Origin: an uncultured Ruminococcus sp.
Lineage (GTDB): Bacteria; Bacillota; Clostridia; Oscillospirales; Ruminococcaceae
Reading direction: 5' to 3'
DNA length: 64,000 bases
NCBI RefSeq assembly: GCF_947301925.1
Contig: NZ_CAMYUE010000004.1
Location: 62,001-126,000, forward strand
Below, one piece after another: positions 42,332 through 51,476 of this stretch; the stretch's first letter is position 1, and each line of letters opens with the position of its first letter. The notes below the pieces were generated by a model. The model saw only the letters and a program-made list of their open reading frames with translations, was not told the DNA's origin and ran no database searches. Position numbers and translations under genes: made by a program.

Positions 42332-43276
42332 TTACTTGAATGACAGCGCACCTGAGTTCTCCATGGACTTCAGCAGGGTGAACCTTGCCTCGTCGCGGCA
42401 CTCGGGCTTTGCCATGTAATACATATATGTTTCCAGTACATTTATGGGGCTTGCAGTCCTTCCCTCTATCTTGAACTGCTCGAAGCCCATAGGCACATAT
42501 TTCTCCCAGATATCCTCGGGGGAGATATGTGTGCGGAGATTTCTTATCTCAAATATGCCTCTCTGGGAGAAGGGACAGTCGCGGAAGTGGTCGGGATCGT
42601 ACTTCTCGACGTTGAAGGGCAGATTGGGGTACTTCCTGATATGCTCGTTATAGGCTATCTGCTGGACGCCTATGGAGTGATAATGGGCTGAACGCCTGGG
42701 ACATCCGGGCTCGCAGCAGGCATTGGAAAGGAACTCTATCTTTGCTCTCTTTTCCATGGGTATCTGCTCCAGCAGGTCGAAGCGATTGTTCAGGTCGTAG
42801 TCCATGACCACTATATGGTAATCCTTGTCCAGCTCTGCCAGAAGGCCTTCCAGAGTATCCAGGCGCTTGCAGGTGGAGCTGGTCAGCTTGTAATCGGGGA
42901 AATTCCTGCGGATATAGTCCTCGAGGAGGGGTGACATGACAATGGCCTCGTTGAGACCGTTGTTGGCCATATTCAGCACCATATTGCAGAACTGGTCGCT
43001 GAGGTGCTTTTTTTCCAGCGCGGGATTGGTGAAGGTAAAACGCAGGGGTATGCCTCTCTCGTTGAAGGACTTTATGACGCTCCTGACAAAGTTCTTGTCA
43101 CAGACGCCGCCCTGAGTTCTGCCGCCGTTCCATATGGAGGGCGGGAAAACGCCGTAGAATGAAGCTATCTCAACGCCCTCGCGGAAGAATTCGGGACGGT
43201 GCTTCAGCATTTCCGCAAAGAGGAGATTAAGCTTGTAGTTCCCTGAAAAATCGGGAAGGTGAAAACGTACTCTCAT
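42332..43276 (-). CDS. U32-like Cys-rich protein, paralogue 1 of 4
   Basis: A 314-aa paralogue and the first gene of the run. It begins MRVRFHLPDFSGNY, with EIASFYGVFPPSIWNGGR near 37, SSTCKRLDT, C-x3-C in CCEPGC, RDCPFSQR and FEQFKIEGRTAS. The start is ATG at 43276 with AAGGAG upstream; the ORF continues 78 codons further but crosses a palindromic repeat and is rejected. The 131-bp gap upstream separates it from hydE, so the cluster probably has its own promoter, which I could not assign. Confidence 0.88.
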   Translation of the reverse strand: MRVRFHLPDFSGNYKLNLLFAEMLKHRPEFFREGVEIASFYGVFPPSIWNGGRTQGGVCDKNFVRSVIKSFNERGIPLRFTFTNPALEKKHLSDQFCNMVLNMANNGLNEAIVMSPLLEDYIRRNFPDYKLTSSTCKRLDTLEGLLAELDKDYHIVVMDYDLNNRFDLLEQIPMEKRAKIEFLSNACCEPGCPRRSAHYHSIGVQQIAYNEHIRKYPNLPFNVEKYDPDHFRDCPFSQRGIFEIRNLRTHISPEDIWEKYVPMGFEQFKIEGRTASPINVLETYMYYMAKPECRDEARFTLLKSMENSGALSFK

Positions 43277-43330
43277 GTTTTTATTCTCCTTATATAACGT
43301 TTTTTCTTGAAATAAACCATAATTTATATC

Positions 43331-43357
43331 TGTAGGGACGGCCATTGGCCGTCCGCA
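43331..43357. repeat. TGTAGGG-type palindrome before the U32-like cluster
   Basis: TGTAGGGACGGCC-ATT-GGCCGTCCGCA, a hairpin with about 10-bp arms. Member of the family seen at 2439, 9411 and 62144. Confidence 0.7.
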
Positions 43358-43407
43358 GGCGCGGGGGGTATTGTAAATGACCGTATACAGCGAAGCTGAA
43401 TATTGAT

Positions 43408-44445
43408 TTATCCTATGCAGTCTCCGCGCTCCGAGGCTATCTCGTAGCCTGCGGACTCTATTCTTCTTTGCAGGCAGCCGCGGCATTCCGCAGCCTCCTC
43501 GCCTGTGCATATCTTATTGTCGTAAAGGTCGTATTTCTTTCTTACCCTTACAGGCGACAGATTGGGCATTACAACGTTGCAGCCCGTCCGGAGTCCCAGC
43601 TCCCTGCCGTTTGGTGCGATAGTGCCCAGTGCAGTTGTGGCAGGCAGCAGCACCTTCGGGAACATCAGTCTCAGTATACCCAGAAGTCTCAGCGTAAGGC
43701 CGAGAGTTCCGCCCTTTTCCTCCGCAAAGGGAGTGTTGTGATGGGGCACGAATGGGCCTATGCCTATCATCTGTGGCTGGAGCTCCTGCAAGAACCGCAG
43801 GTCTGCAATGATATGCTCCGCGGTCTGGAAGGGAGCTCCCACCATGAAGCCTGCGCCCACCTGATAGCCAAGCTCCTTCAGGGCGAAAAGACATTCCTTT
43901 CTGTTTGCAAGGCTCATTTCCTCGGGGTGGAGCTTCCTGTAAAGCTCGTCTGCCGCAGCCTCGTGGCGGAGCAGGTATCTGTCGGCGCCTGCCTCTCTCA
44001 TGCGCCTGTAGCTCTCGAAGGAGCGCTCGCCGAGTGATAGTGTGACTGCACAGTCGGGGTATTTTTCCTTTATCTCGGATATGACTGAGCACATGAAGTC
44101 GTCGGTGAAGAAGCTGTCCTCGCCGCCCTGCATGACAAAGGTGCGGAAGCCCAGTCCGTAGCCGTTTTCGCAGCAGCTTAGTATATCCTCGCGGGACAGG
44201 CGGTAGCGCTCCGCGTCCCTGTTGCTGCGGCGGATACCGCAGTAAAGGCAGTCGTTCCTGCAATAGCTGGACACCTCTATGAGGCCTCTGAGGAACACCT
44301 TTTTGCCGTAGTTTTTCTGCCTTGTCTCGTCGGCATATCTGCGGAGGAGCTCCGCGGCGGCTTCGTCATCGGTCTCTATGAGGGCTTTCAGCTCTCCGTC
44401 GGGAAGGTCGCCCGTATTGTAAAGCTTTTCGACTGTTTCCGTCAT
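43408..44445 (-). CDS. hydE: [FeFe]-hydrogenase maturase HydE (radical SAM)
   Basis: A 345-aa radical SAM protein. The radical SAM cluster is C-x3-C-x2-C at Cys62, Cys66 and Cys69 (YCRNDCLYCGIR). A C-terminal C-x7-C-x2-C (ICTGEEAAECRGC, near residues 315-327) matches the second cluster of HydE. HydE helps build the organic ligand of the H-cluster. No hydF, hydG or hydrogenase gene lies in this window. It begins one base after the nadA stop, so it is translationally coupled to nadA. BioB-like or PylB-like enzymes are alternatives but lack the second Cys motif. Confidence 0.88.
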   Translation of the reverse strand: MTETVEKLYNTGDLPDGELKALIETDDEAAAELLRRYADETRQKNYGKKVFLRGLIEVSSYCRNDCLYCGIRRSNRDAERYRLSREDILSCCENGYGLGFRTFVMQGGEDSFFTDDFMCSVISEIKEKYPDCAVTLSLGERSFESYRRMREAGADRYLLRHEAAADELYRKLHPEEMSLANRKECLFALKELGYQVGAGFMVGAPFQTAEHIIADLRFLQELQPQMIGIGPFVPHHNTPFAEEKGGTLGLTLRLLGILRLMFPKVLLPATTALGTIAPNGRELGLRTGCNVVMPNLSPVRVRKKYDLYDNKICTGEEAAECRGCLQRRIESAGYEIASERGDCIG

Positions 44446-44446
44446 A

Positions 44447-45379
44447 TCAGCCGCCCAGCCTTATCATTTCGTCTATACATTTTTTTGCCTGTGCGATGAG
44501 CTCGTCGTCCATGAGTATCTCAAAGGCGTCGCCGTTTCCGCCGCCTATGCCCACAAGGGTATTGTATACGTCGGGAAGCGTGGTGAGCTTCATGTTATGA
44601 CAGACAAGGTCGCGGCTTACGGGGTAGAACTTCTTTTCGGGGCAGTCGTACTGTAAATGCTCCACGATGGAGTTCTCCGTGCCGATGATGAATTCCTTGC
44701 TGTCTGACTTCTTTGCGTAGTCCATTATGCCCGTGGTGGAGCCCACATAGTCAGCCAGCTCTACCACCTTTGGAGTACATTCGGGGTGTACAAGGAACAG
44801 AGCGCCGGGGTGCTCCTCCTTTGCAGCCAGTACCTCCTTGGGAGTTATCCTTGCGTGAGTGGGGCAGCCGCCCTGAAGGAGCTTTATATCCTTTTCGGGG
44901 CACTGTCTCTTTATATAGTCTCCCAGATTGCAGTCGGGAATGAAGAGTATCCTGTCATTTTCAAGAGCCTTTACGATACGCAGGGCGCTTGACGAGGTAA
45001 CACAGACGTCGCATACTGTTTTCAGTGAAGCCGTGGTATTTATATAGGCCACAACAGTGCGTGTGGGATCCTGTGAGCGGACAGCGCCTATCAGGTCCTT
45101 GTCCATCTGCTCTGCCATGGGACAGCCTGCATTCTTGTTGGAGAGAAATACACGCTTCTGAGGGGAGAGCATTTTAGCGGTCTCGGCCATGAAGTGAACG
45201 CCGCAGAAGAGGATGTTCTCCTGTGAGATATTCTTGGCGTCAACGCTGAGCTTGTAGCTGTCGCCTACGAAGTCGGCTATCTCGCAGATCTCCCTTGCCT
45301 GGTAGCAGTGGGCGAGGATAGCGGTATTTGTTTCCTTTTTGAGCTTTAGTATATTTTCCTGTAATTCACGTACTGTCAT
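44447..45379 (-). CDS. nadA: quinolinate synthase NadA
   Basis: A 310-aa [4Fe-4S] enzyme condensing iminoaspartate with dihydroxyacetone phosphate in NAD synthesis. The three cluster Cys lie in NAGCPMAE (Cys86), QGGCPTHARIT and DCPEKKFYPV. HCYQAREICEIADFVGDS near 24-41 is the substrate region. The start is ATG at 45379 after GAAAGGAG. nadB and nadC, which often follow, are missing; hydE follows instead. Confidence 0.95.
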   Translation of the reverse strand: MTVRELQENILKLKKETNTAILAHCYQAREICEIADFVGDSYKLSVDAKNISQENILFCGVHFMAETAKMLSPQKRVFLSNKNAGCPMAEQMDKDLIGAVRSQDPTRTVVAYINTTASLKTVCDVCVTSSSALRIVKALENDRILFIPDCNLGDYIKRQCPEKDIKLLQGGCPTHARITPKEVLAAKEEHPGALFLVHPECTPKVVELADYVGSTTGIMDYAKKSDSKEFIIGTENSIVEHLQYDCPEKKFYPVSRDLVCHNMKLTTLPDVYNTLVGIGGGNGDAFEILMDDELIAQAKKCIDEMIRLGG

Positions 45380-45440
45380 AATGATCTCCTTTCGCAAATC
45401 AAGATTAGCTGCGCAAAACTATAATTTACCCATTTTATCA

Positions 45441-45469
45441 ATTATACCACATATGCGATGATATTGCAA
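45441..45469 (-). promoter_or_regulatory. promoter of nadA-hydE
   Basis: Minus strand TTGCAA (45464-45469), 17-bp spacer, TATAAT (45441-45446). Confidence 0.68.
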
Positions 45470-45473
45470 GATA

Positions 45474-45510
45474 AAAAGAAAAGCCCTGCCCGTTAAGAGC
45501 AGAGCTTTCA
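45474..45510 (-). terminator. terminator after ridA
   Basis: Minus strand AAAGCTCTGC ... GCAGGGCTTT stem followed by a T-rich run. Confidence 0.75.
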
Positions 45511-45519
45511 TGTCATAAG

Positions 45520-45897
45520 TCAGATACTGCTTTCCGCGATGACCTCTACCTCCACAAGAACGCCCTTGGGAAGTGTTTTTACCGCTACGCAGCTCCTTGC
45601 AGGGAGCGAGGTGAAGTACTTGCCGTATATCTCGTTGAATGCGGCAAAATCGTTCATATCCGCAAGAAAGCAGGTAGTCTTTACAGCCTTCTCGAAGGAA
45701 GAGCCTGCCGTGCCGAGAACAGCTCCCAGGTTCTGCATGACCTGCTCGGTCTGCTCCTCAATGGTAGTGCCTTTTACAGTGTTTGTAACTGGGTCAATGG
45801 CTATCTGTCCGCTGGTATATACCATACCGTTTGAAACTATGGCCTGCGAGTAGGGGCCTACTGCGGCAGGAGCCTTTTCTGTGTGTATCTTTATCAT
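45520..45897 (-). CDS. ridA: RidA-family enamine/imine deaminase
   Basis: A 125-aa protein with GPYSQAIV near residue 16, [11 protein letters not shown] near 28 and the C-terminal [21 protein letters not shown], whose Arg is the substrate anchor. RidA hydrolyses reactive enamines released by PLP dehydratases and so protects PLP enzymes, including those of isoleucine synthesis. The start is ATG at 45897 after AAGGAGG; the frame extends upstream without a site. Confidence 0.95.
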   Translation of the reverse strand: MIKIHTEKAPAAVGPYSQAIVSNGMVYTSGQIAIDPVTNTVKGTTIEEQTEQVMQNLGAVLGTAGSSFEKAVKTTCFLADMNDFAAFNEIYGKYFTSLPARSCVAVKTLPKGVLVEVEVIAESSI

Positions 45898-45928
45898 GAT
45901 TTTTTCCTCCTTGATGTTTTTTTCAGCT

Positions 45929-46609
45929 TCAGGCCTGTTCGTCGGTCTCTTCGTCGTCCCGGTCCCGGTCGTCAAAGCTCCGGTCGTCATCTTCGTCGGC
46001 CTCGCCCTGATCTACCGAGATGTAGCCGAAGTACGACTCATTGCCCTTGCTGGTAAGATAAACATTATACTGGGTATAAGGGTAATCCTCGTCATTTACT
46101 GTCATATGCTGTACAGTGCATAAGAACATGCAGGGTCCCTCATAGTCCTTGTCGCTGCATGAGAAGGAGCTTTTCTTGTATTTATCCATATCGAAGCCGC
46201 TTCCCTCAACGCTGAATACGGTGTCCTCTCCGTCCATGCCCTCTGCGATGAGCTTGTAGTCCTTGCCGCAGAAGTGGAGAGTACCGTCCTCGGATATGGT
46301 CATGGGGTCGTTTTTCAGAGTCTCCTCGATATTGTCGGGGCTAAGCTCGTCGGGATATTCGCCCATAGCCATATGGCCTGTCTTGTGGTAGGGACCTGCC
46401 AGCTCCTTGAGGGAAAGGCTATCGGCAGGATCGGAGTCCTTGTCAGTTTCTGACCCGGTTTCCTTTTCGGCAGTTGTGTCGCCTACTGTTGTGGCCTCTG
46501 TCTTTGCAGACTTGCCGTCCTTGTCGTCGGTCTTGTCCTTGTCAGCGCTGCACCCCACAAGCGCTGCTGCAAAGATGAATGCAGAAAGTCCCAATAATCC
46601 TTTTTTCAT
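45929..46609 (-). CDS. putative lipoprotein with Asp/Glu-rich tail
   Basis: A 226-aa protein. Lipobox LVGC (Cys20), then a Lys/Asp/Thr/Glu-rich linker (about 22-60), a compact domain (about 65-200) and a strongly acidic tail ([20 protein letters not shown]). The domain is not recognised. It has its own promoter and lies just upstream of ridA in the same direction (32-bp gap), so the two may be cotranscribed. Confidence 0.85.
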   Translation of the reverse strand: MKKGLLGLSAFIFAAALVGCSADKDKTDDKDGKSAKTEATTVGDTTAEKETGSETDKDSDPADSLSLKELAGPYHKTGHMAMGEYPDELSPDNIEETLKNDPMTISEDGTLHFCGKDYKLIAEGMDGEDTVFSVEGSGFDMDKYKKSSFSCSDKDYEGPCMFLCTVQHMTVNDEDYPYTQYNVYLTSKGNESYFGYISVDQGEADEDDDRSFDDRDRDDEETDEQA

Positions 46610-46662
46610 TTTATACCTCCTGATTTTTTGCGGTTTTAATTGCGCAAATATTTTACGAGTTT

Positions 46663-46691
46663 ATAATAATATTTTTTCCGCACAAAGTCAA
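46663..46691 (-). promoter_or_regulatory. promoter of the acidic-tail lipoprotein
   Basis: Minus strand TTGACT (46686-46691), 17-bp spacer, TATTAT (46663-46668). Confidence 0.65.
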
Positions 46692-46740
46692 GAAGTAAAA
46701 ATTAAACTTTCTGTGAAGTTCATATGAACTCCGCTTAGGT

Positions 46741-47814
46741 TTATATAACCTTTAATATAGCCTCCGTCATTTCCGTGCAGCTGAGGGGAGTTCCCTTGTC
46801 CGTGCCCATAAGATCGGCGGTTCTCAGGCCTGAATTCAGCACGCTGTCAACTGCCTTCTCTATGGTCTCGGCCTCCTGTATAAGGCCGAAGGAGTAGCGC
46901 AGCATCATTGCTCCCGAGAGTATGGTGGCTATGGGATTGGCCATATTCTTCCCTGCTATATCCGGGGCGGAGCCGTGTATGGGCTCATACAGGCCGCGTT
47001 TCGAGGCTCCCAGCGAGGCCGAAGCCAGCATACCTATGGAGCCTGTGATCTGTGAGGCTTCATCTGACAGTATATCCCCGAACATATTGGAGGTAACTAT
47101 TACGTCGAACTGTCTGGGATCGCGTACCAGCTGCATGGCGGCGTTGTCCACGAACATATCCCTGTATTCCACGTCGGGGTACTGCTCTGCCAGCTCGTGC
47201 ATGGTCCTGCGCCAGAGCCGTGAGGACTCCAGCACGTTTGCCTTGTCTATGCTGCAAAGGCGCTTATTGCGCTTCATGGCCGCTTCAAAGGCCACCTTGC
47301 CTATACGCTCTATTTCGGTGACGCTGTAGGCCTCGGTGTCGAAGGCTTCGGTGCCGTATTTACCCTCCCGGTAGCCGCGGTCGCCGAAGTATATGCCCCC
47401 TGTGAGCTCCCTTACTATGAGAAGGTCGAAGCCGTCGCCCACTATCTCGTCCTTCAGGGGAGAGGCGTTTCGCAGGGCGGGATATAGCTTCGCAGGGCGG
47501 AGGTTGGTGAAAAGTCCCATGGCGGAGCGTATGCCCAGCAGAGCCTTTTCGGGGCGCATATCCCCTGCCATGCCGTCCCACTTCGGACCGCCCACGGCTC
47601 CCAGTATAACGCTGTCGGAAGCCAGACAGCCCTCCACAGTTTCACGGGGGAGGGGGATACCTGTCTCGTCTATGGCGCAGCCGCCTATGAGATAGGGTGT
47701 GAAGTCGAATGTGTGGCCGAATTTATCGGCTATCTTATCAAGAACGGCAACGGCGCTGTCCACTATCTCGGGACCTATGCCGTCGCCCTTCAGCAGTGCT
47801 ATTTTAAGTTCCAT
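46741..47814 (-). CDS. leuB: 3-isopropylmalate dehydrogenase
   Basis: A 357-aa enzyme of leucine synthesis. [12 protein letters not shown] near residues 7-18 is the usual start, and [15 protein letters not shown] near 67, [10 protein letters not shown] near 134, [19 protein letters not shown] near 217 and [15 protein letters not shown] near 266 mark the family. It oxidises and decarboxylates 3-isopropylmalate with NAD+. It is the last gene of the run ilvN-leuC-leuD-NUDIX-GNAT-leuB, 22 bp after the GNAT gene. Confidence 0.97.
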   Translation of the reverse strand: MELKIALLKGDGIGPEIVDSAVAVLDKIADKFGHTFDFTPYLIGGCAIDETGIPLPRETVEGCLASDSVILGAVGGPKWDGMAGDMRPEKALLGIRSAMGLFTNLRPAKLYPALRNASPLKDEIVGDGFDLLIVRELTGGIYFGDRGYREGKYGTEAFDTEAYSVTEIERIGKVAFEAAMKRNKRLCSIDKANVLESSRLWRRTMHELAEQYPDVEYRDMFVDNAAMQLVRDPRQFDVIVTSNMFGDILSDEASQITGSIGMLASASLGASKRGLYEPIHGSAPDIAGKNMANPIATILSGAMMLRYSFGLIQEAETIEKAVDSVLNSGLRTADLMGTDKGTPLSCTEMTEAILKVI

Positions 47815-47836
47815 AATACCGCCTTTCTGTTTCGAT

Positions 47837-48325
47837 TCATAATTCTATATAATACGGGCAGATATTCTCGTAGTGTCCGTCCTTCATTCTGAACCCTCCG
47901 GGTATCACACCTAATTGTCTGAAGCCTATCTTCTCGTAAAGATGTCTTGCGTGGATATTGGTCTCCACAACGGCGTTGAACTGCAATATCCTGAAGCCTG
48001 TTTCTCTTGCCTGCCGTATGCAGTCCATTACGAGCTTTTCGCCGATATGCTGTCCGCGGCAGGCGGAGGATACGGCATAGCTGGCATTGCATATATGTCC
48101 GCAGCGCCCTACATTATTGGGGTGAAGGATATACAGTCCGACGACCTCGGAGTTATCGTCTGCGGCAATTCCGCAGTAGCTCTGTGACGCAAAGAACTGC
48201 TCTCCTGTCTGTGGGGTCAGCGTTTCCTCCTGGGGAAAAGCAATGCCCTCCTCAACTATTTCGTTCCATATTGCGATCATCTGTTCAAGATCGGCTGTAT
48301 TGTATTTTCTGATCTGCATTTTCAT
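47837..48325 (-). CDS. GNAT-family N-acetyltransferase
   Basis: A 162-aa acetyltransferase with the acetyl-CoA loop [15 protein letters not shown] near 88-102 and the C-terminal [17 protein letters not shown] near 124-140. The N-terminal [10 protein letters not shown] resembles the phosphinothricin/methionine-sulfone acetyltransferase subgroup, though the substrate is not known. It overlaps the NUDIX gene by four bases and lies between leuD and leuB, so it is expressed with leucine synthesis genes. Confidence 0.9.
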   Translation of the reverse strand: MKMQIRKYNTADLEQMIAIWNEIVEEGIAFPQEETLTPQTGEQFFASQSYCGIAADDNSEVVGLYILHPNNVGRCGHICNASYAVSSACRGQHIGEKLVMDCIRQARETGFRILQFNAVVETNIHARHLYEKIGFRQLGVIPGGFRMKDGHYENICPYYIEL

Positions 48326-48741
48326 TTCTCCATACGGTGCAGGATATCAAATATACTGTTCTTTTCAAAATCGCGGACTATCGCTTTTGGCAGGAGCGAC
48401 CTGCATTGCTGTTCGTCCGCCCATACATATTCCTGATGTTCAAAGCTCAGCTTTACGGCTTCTGTCGGGGTTTCGCACAGATATACTATGAGCAGGTCGG
48501 GGAGCTCCCGTTCCAGAACGGCAACATAAGCGATATTTCCTATCCTGATATCCGTAATGCCTGTTTCTTCCTGTATCTCGCGCATAACAGCGTCCTCGGG
48601 AGTTTCGCCGCTTTCGATGTTTCCGCCTGCATTCTCCCATGAATCAGCTCCGATATCGTCATTTTTACAGCGCTTTATCAGAAGGAACCTGTTGAGCTTC
48701 GGGTTGTATATGATACATTTTACGATTATTTTTGCTGTCAT
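48322..48741 (-). CDS. NUDIX hydrolase
   Basis: A 139-aa protein with a complete Nudix box, GGNIESGETPEDAVMREIQE plus ETGI, near residues 39-62 (G-x5-E-x7-REUxEE). It hydrolyses nucleoside diphosphate-linked compounds; the substrate is unknown. It follows leuD by ten bases and overlaps the GNAT gene by four, so the two were inserted or recruited as a pair. Confidence 0.92.
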   Translation of the reverse strand: MTAKIIVKCIIYNPKLNRFLLIKRCKNDDIGADSWENAGGNIESGETPEDAVMREIQEETGITDIRIGNIAYVAVLERELPDLLIVYLCETPTEAVKLSFEHQEYVWADEQQCRSLLPKAIVRDFEKNSIFDILHRMEK

Positions 48742-48751
48742 TTCCTGCGCC

Positions 48752-49243
48752 TCAGAAAGCTCCGTTCACAATAGACTCCATAAGTCCGCCGTTTTCGATT
48801 ATCTTCTGTACAAATTCGGGGAAAGGAGCTGTTCTGTACTCCCTGCCCGTGGTGATATTGCGGATAATGCCGTTGTCAAGGTCGGCTTCCACGGTATCTC
48901 CCTCGGATATCTCTTCCGCAGCCGCAGGGCACTCCACAATGGCAAGGCCTATGTTTATGGCGTTTCTGTAGAATATACGCGCAAAGCTCTTGGCGATGAC
49001 AAGCGAGACTCCGCTGGCCTTTATGGCTATGGGAGCGTGCTCGCGGGAGGAGCCGCAGCCGAAATTCAGGCCTGCGGTGATGATATCTCCCTGCTTTACG
49101 CGGGCTACGAAGGTCTTGTCCAGATCCTCCATACAGTGGGCGGCAAGCTCCTTGTGGTCGCTGGTGTTGAGATAACGCGCAGGTATGATAACGTCGGTAT
49201 CAACGTTGTCGCCGTATTTTATAACGTTTCCTGTGTATTTCAT
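48752..49243 (-). CDS. leuD: 3-isopropylmalate dehydratase small subunit
   Basis: A 163-aa swivelling-domain subunit. [17 protein letters not shown] near 14-30 and [16 protein letters not shown] near 62-77 are diagnostic. With LeuC it isomerises 2- to 3-isopropylmalate. Its ATG overlaps the leuC stop (ATGA), so the subunits are translationally coupled. A longer frame from 49261 is rejected because it runs back into leuC. Confidence 0.97.
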   Translation of the reverse strand: MKYTGNVIKYGDNVDTDVIIPARYLNTSDHKELAAHCMEDLDKTFVARVKQGDIITAGLNFGCGSSREHAPIAIKASGVSLVIAKSFARIFYRNAINIGLAIVECPAAAEEISEGDTVEADLDNGIIRNITTGREYRTAPFPEFVQKIIENGGLMESIVNGAF

Positions 49244-50508
49244 ATCTCCATTACCTCCCATGGACTTGTTATCCTGCCTGTTATCGCACTTGCTGCGGCA
49301 GTTGCAGGGCTGGCAAGGTATACCTCCGACTCGGGGTGTCCCATGCGTCCCACGAAATTGCGGTTGGTGGTGGTCAGAGCTCTCTCGCCTGCGGCAAGTA
49401 TGCCCATATATCCGCCGAGACAGGGACCGCAGGTAGGTGTGGACACAACTGCGCCGAACTCGATGAAGGTGCGGAGAAGTCCCATTTCCATTGCGTCAAG
49501 GTATATCTGCTGAGTTGCGGGGATAACTATGACGCGGACGTTCTTCGCGGCCTTTCTGCCCTTCATTATCTCGGCAGCCGAGATAAGGTCCTCAAGTCTG
49601 CCGTTGGTGCAGGAGCCGATAACTACCTGATCTATTCTGATATCGCCTATTTCACCGAATGTTCTGGCGTTTTCGGGGAGGTGGGGGAAAGCCACGGTGG
49701 GCTCTGTCTGCGAGAGGTCGATGTTTATGACCTCGTCGTAGTCTGCGTCCTCGTCAGCTTTGTATATGACGGGCTCTGCGCCGCCGTGCTCGCGGATATA
49801 ACCGAGAGTGATATCGTCCACCTGGAATATGCCGTTCTTGGCGCCTGCCTCTATGGCCATATTGGCTATGCAGAGGCGGTCTGCCATAGTGAGGGAGGCA
49901 AGCCCCTCGCCTGTGAACTCCATGGAGCGGTAGAGAGCGCCGTCAACGCCGATCTTTCCGATAAGATGGAGTATAACGTCCTTGCCCGAAACATATCTGC
50001 GTAGACTGCCTGTAAGTTCGATTTTTATAGCAGAGGGCACCTTGAACCAGGCCTTGCCCGTTGCCATGCCGCAGGCCATATCCGTAGAGCCTACGCCTGT
50101 TGAGAAGGCTCCCAGAGCGCCGTAGGTACAGGTGTGGGAGTCTGCGCCGATGACAACATTTCCTGCGGTGACAAGTCCTTTTTCGGGGAGCAGGGCGTGT
50201 TCTATGCCCATCTCTCCCACGTCGTAAAAATGGGTGATGTCCTTTTCCGCGCAGAAATCACGGCACATCTTGCACTGCTCCGCCGCCTTTATGTCCTTAT
50301 TTGGTGCGAAGTGATCCATGACCATTGTGATCTTGTTTCTGTCAAACACGCTGTCCCTGCCGAGCTTTGCGAACTCCTTTATAGCTACGGGAGAGGTGAT
50401 ATCGTTGCCGAGAACGAGATCAAGGTCAGCCAGGATAAGCTCTCCTGCGCTGACGGACTCCCTGCCCGAATGAGCCGCAAGTATCTTCTGCGTCATTGTC
50501 ATTGCCAT
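49240..50508 (-). CDS. leuC: 3-isopropylmalate dehydratase large subunit
   Basis: A 422-aa aconitase-family subunit with the [4Fe-4S] ligands in GSCTNGR (one Cys, near 300) and CGPCLGG (two Cys, near 360). [20 protein letters not shown] near 113 is also typical. It belongs to the short (about 420 aa) class found in Clostridia and archaea rather than the ~470-aa enterobacterial class. The start is ATG at 50508, nine bases after AAGGA. Confidence 0.97.
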   Translation of the reverse strand: MAMTMTQKILAAHSGRESVSAGELILADLDLVLGNDITSPVAIKEFAKLGRDSVFDRNKITMVMDHFAPNKDIKAAEQCKMCRDFCAEKDITHFYDVGEMGIEHALLPEKGLVTAGNVVIGADSHTCTYGALGAFSTGVGSTDMACGMATGKAWFKVPSAIKIELTGSLRRYVSGKDVILHLIGKIGVDGALYRSMEFTGEGLASLTMADRLCIANMAIEAGAKNGIFQVDDITLGYIREHGGAEPVIYKADEDADYDEVINIDLSQTEPTVAFPHLPENARTFGEIGDIRIDQVVIGSCTNGRLEDLISAAEIMKGRKAAKNVRVIVIPATQQIYLDAMEMGLLRTFIEFGAVVSTPTCGPCLGGYMGILAAGERALTTTNRNFVGRMGHPESEVYLASPATAAASAITGRITSPWEVMEI

Positions 50509-50528
50509 TTTTATCATTCCTTTGCAGG

Positions 50529-51029
50529 TTATTTAACTGTTTTCAGGCAGTTCTCGCCGCGCTCGATAGCAACTATACCCGTGCGGCACATCTCCATGAT
50601 GCCGAAGGGCTTGAGAAGCTCGATAAATGCGTCTATCTTGGAGGTCTCGCCTGTTAGCTCACAGACCAGCGCCGTAGGAGAGTAGTCCACTATCTTTGAG
50701 CGGAATATCTCCACCGCCGTCATTATATCCTGACGTATCTCCGTCCTGTTCCTCACCTTTATGAGCAGGAGCTCGCGTATGACCGTGTCCTTGCTGTCCA
50801 GCACCTCTACCTCCCTTACGTCGTGGAGCTTCTGGAGCTGCTGGAGTATGCGCTCCTTGATGTCATCATCGCCGTGAAAGGCTATGGTTATGCGGGAAAA
50901 GCCGCTTGACTCGGTCTCGCCCACCGTAAGGCTGTCGATATTGAAACCCCGCCGTGTGAACATACCCGATACTCTTGAAAGTACGCCCGATACGTTGGCT
51001 ACTATAACTCCTATTACATACTGATCCAT
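50529..51029 (-). CDS. ilvN: acetolactate synthase regulatory subunit
   Basis: A 166-aa protein. The N-terminal ACT domain (about 4-75) contains [23 protein letters not shown], and the C-terminal ALS small-subunit domain contains [14 protein letters not shown]. It gives valine feedback to the catalytic subunit IlvB. It is separated from ilvB by a protease/regulator pair instead of following it directly. Confidence 0.95.
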   Translation of the reverse strand: MDQYVIGVIVANVSGVLSRVSGMFTRRGFNIDSLTVGETESSGFSRITIAFHGDDDIKERILQQLQKLHDVREVEVLDSKDTVIRELLLIKVRNRTEIRQDIMTAVEIFRSKIVDYSPTALVCELTGETSKIDAFIELLKPFGIMEMCRTGIVAIERGENCLKTVK

Positions 51030-51087
51030 AGATCACACCTCTTCCGACAGCGCGGTCTGCCGCTGTCATGATTTATTTGCGGATTTA

Positions 51088-51474
51088 TTACTGCGGAAAG
51101 CCGTGAAGGCTGAAATATACTATCATAGTTACAAGGTCCACAAGAAGTATGCCGCCGAGAACGGCCGCAGCTATCTTCAGGCCTTTTTTTGCTCTTTTCC
51201 TGTTCTGATCCGTGAGGACCTTTTCCTTTATATCCGTGTAAAGCTCTGATTTGGCAGGCTCAGGGGCTTTTTCGGGAGCCTTGTCCAGCACCAGCTCGTC
51301 AAGGGATATGCCGAAAAGATCGCTTATAGCCACCAGCTTTTCCATATCGGGGGTGGAATCGCCAACCTCCCATTTGGAGACGGTCTGCCTTGACACGTTC
51401 AGACGGTTTGCCAGCTCCTCCTGTGAAAAGCCCTTCTGCTTCCTGAGTTCGTAAAGCTTGTTGTTGAATTCCAT
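51088..51474 (-). CDS. XRE-family regulator with C-terminal TM segment
   Basis: A 128-aa protein. The Cro/C1 helix-turn-helix is at residues 5-60 (SQEELANRLNVSRQTVSKWE, then STPDMEKLVAISDLFGISLDELV), and one hydrophobic segment near 102-122 ends the protein. Such membrane-tethered XRE proteins often sit beside small membrane genes they control. It follows the CPBP protease by two bases. Confidence 0.9.
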   Translation of the reverse strand: MEFNNKLYELRKQKGFSQEELANRLNVSRQTVSKWEVGDSTPDMEKLVAISDLFGISLDELVLDKAPEKAPEPAKSELYTDIKEKVLTDQNRKRAKKGLKIAAAVLGGILLVDLVTMIVYFSLHGFPQ

Positions 51475-51476
51475 TT

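Noticed and set aside
42321..42401. N-terminal extension of the second U32-like paralogue
   Set aside because: All four paralogues align from M(R/K)xRFHLP; the upstream part runs into the previous gene.
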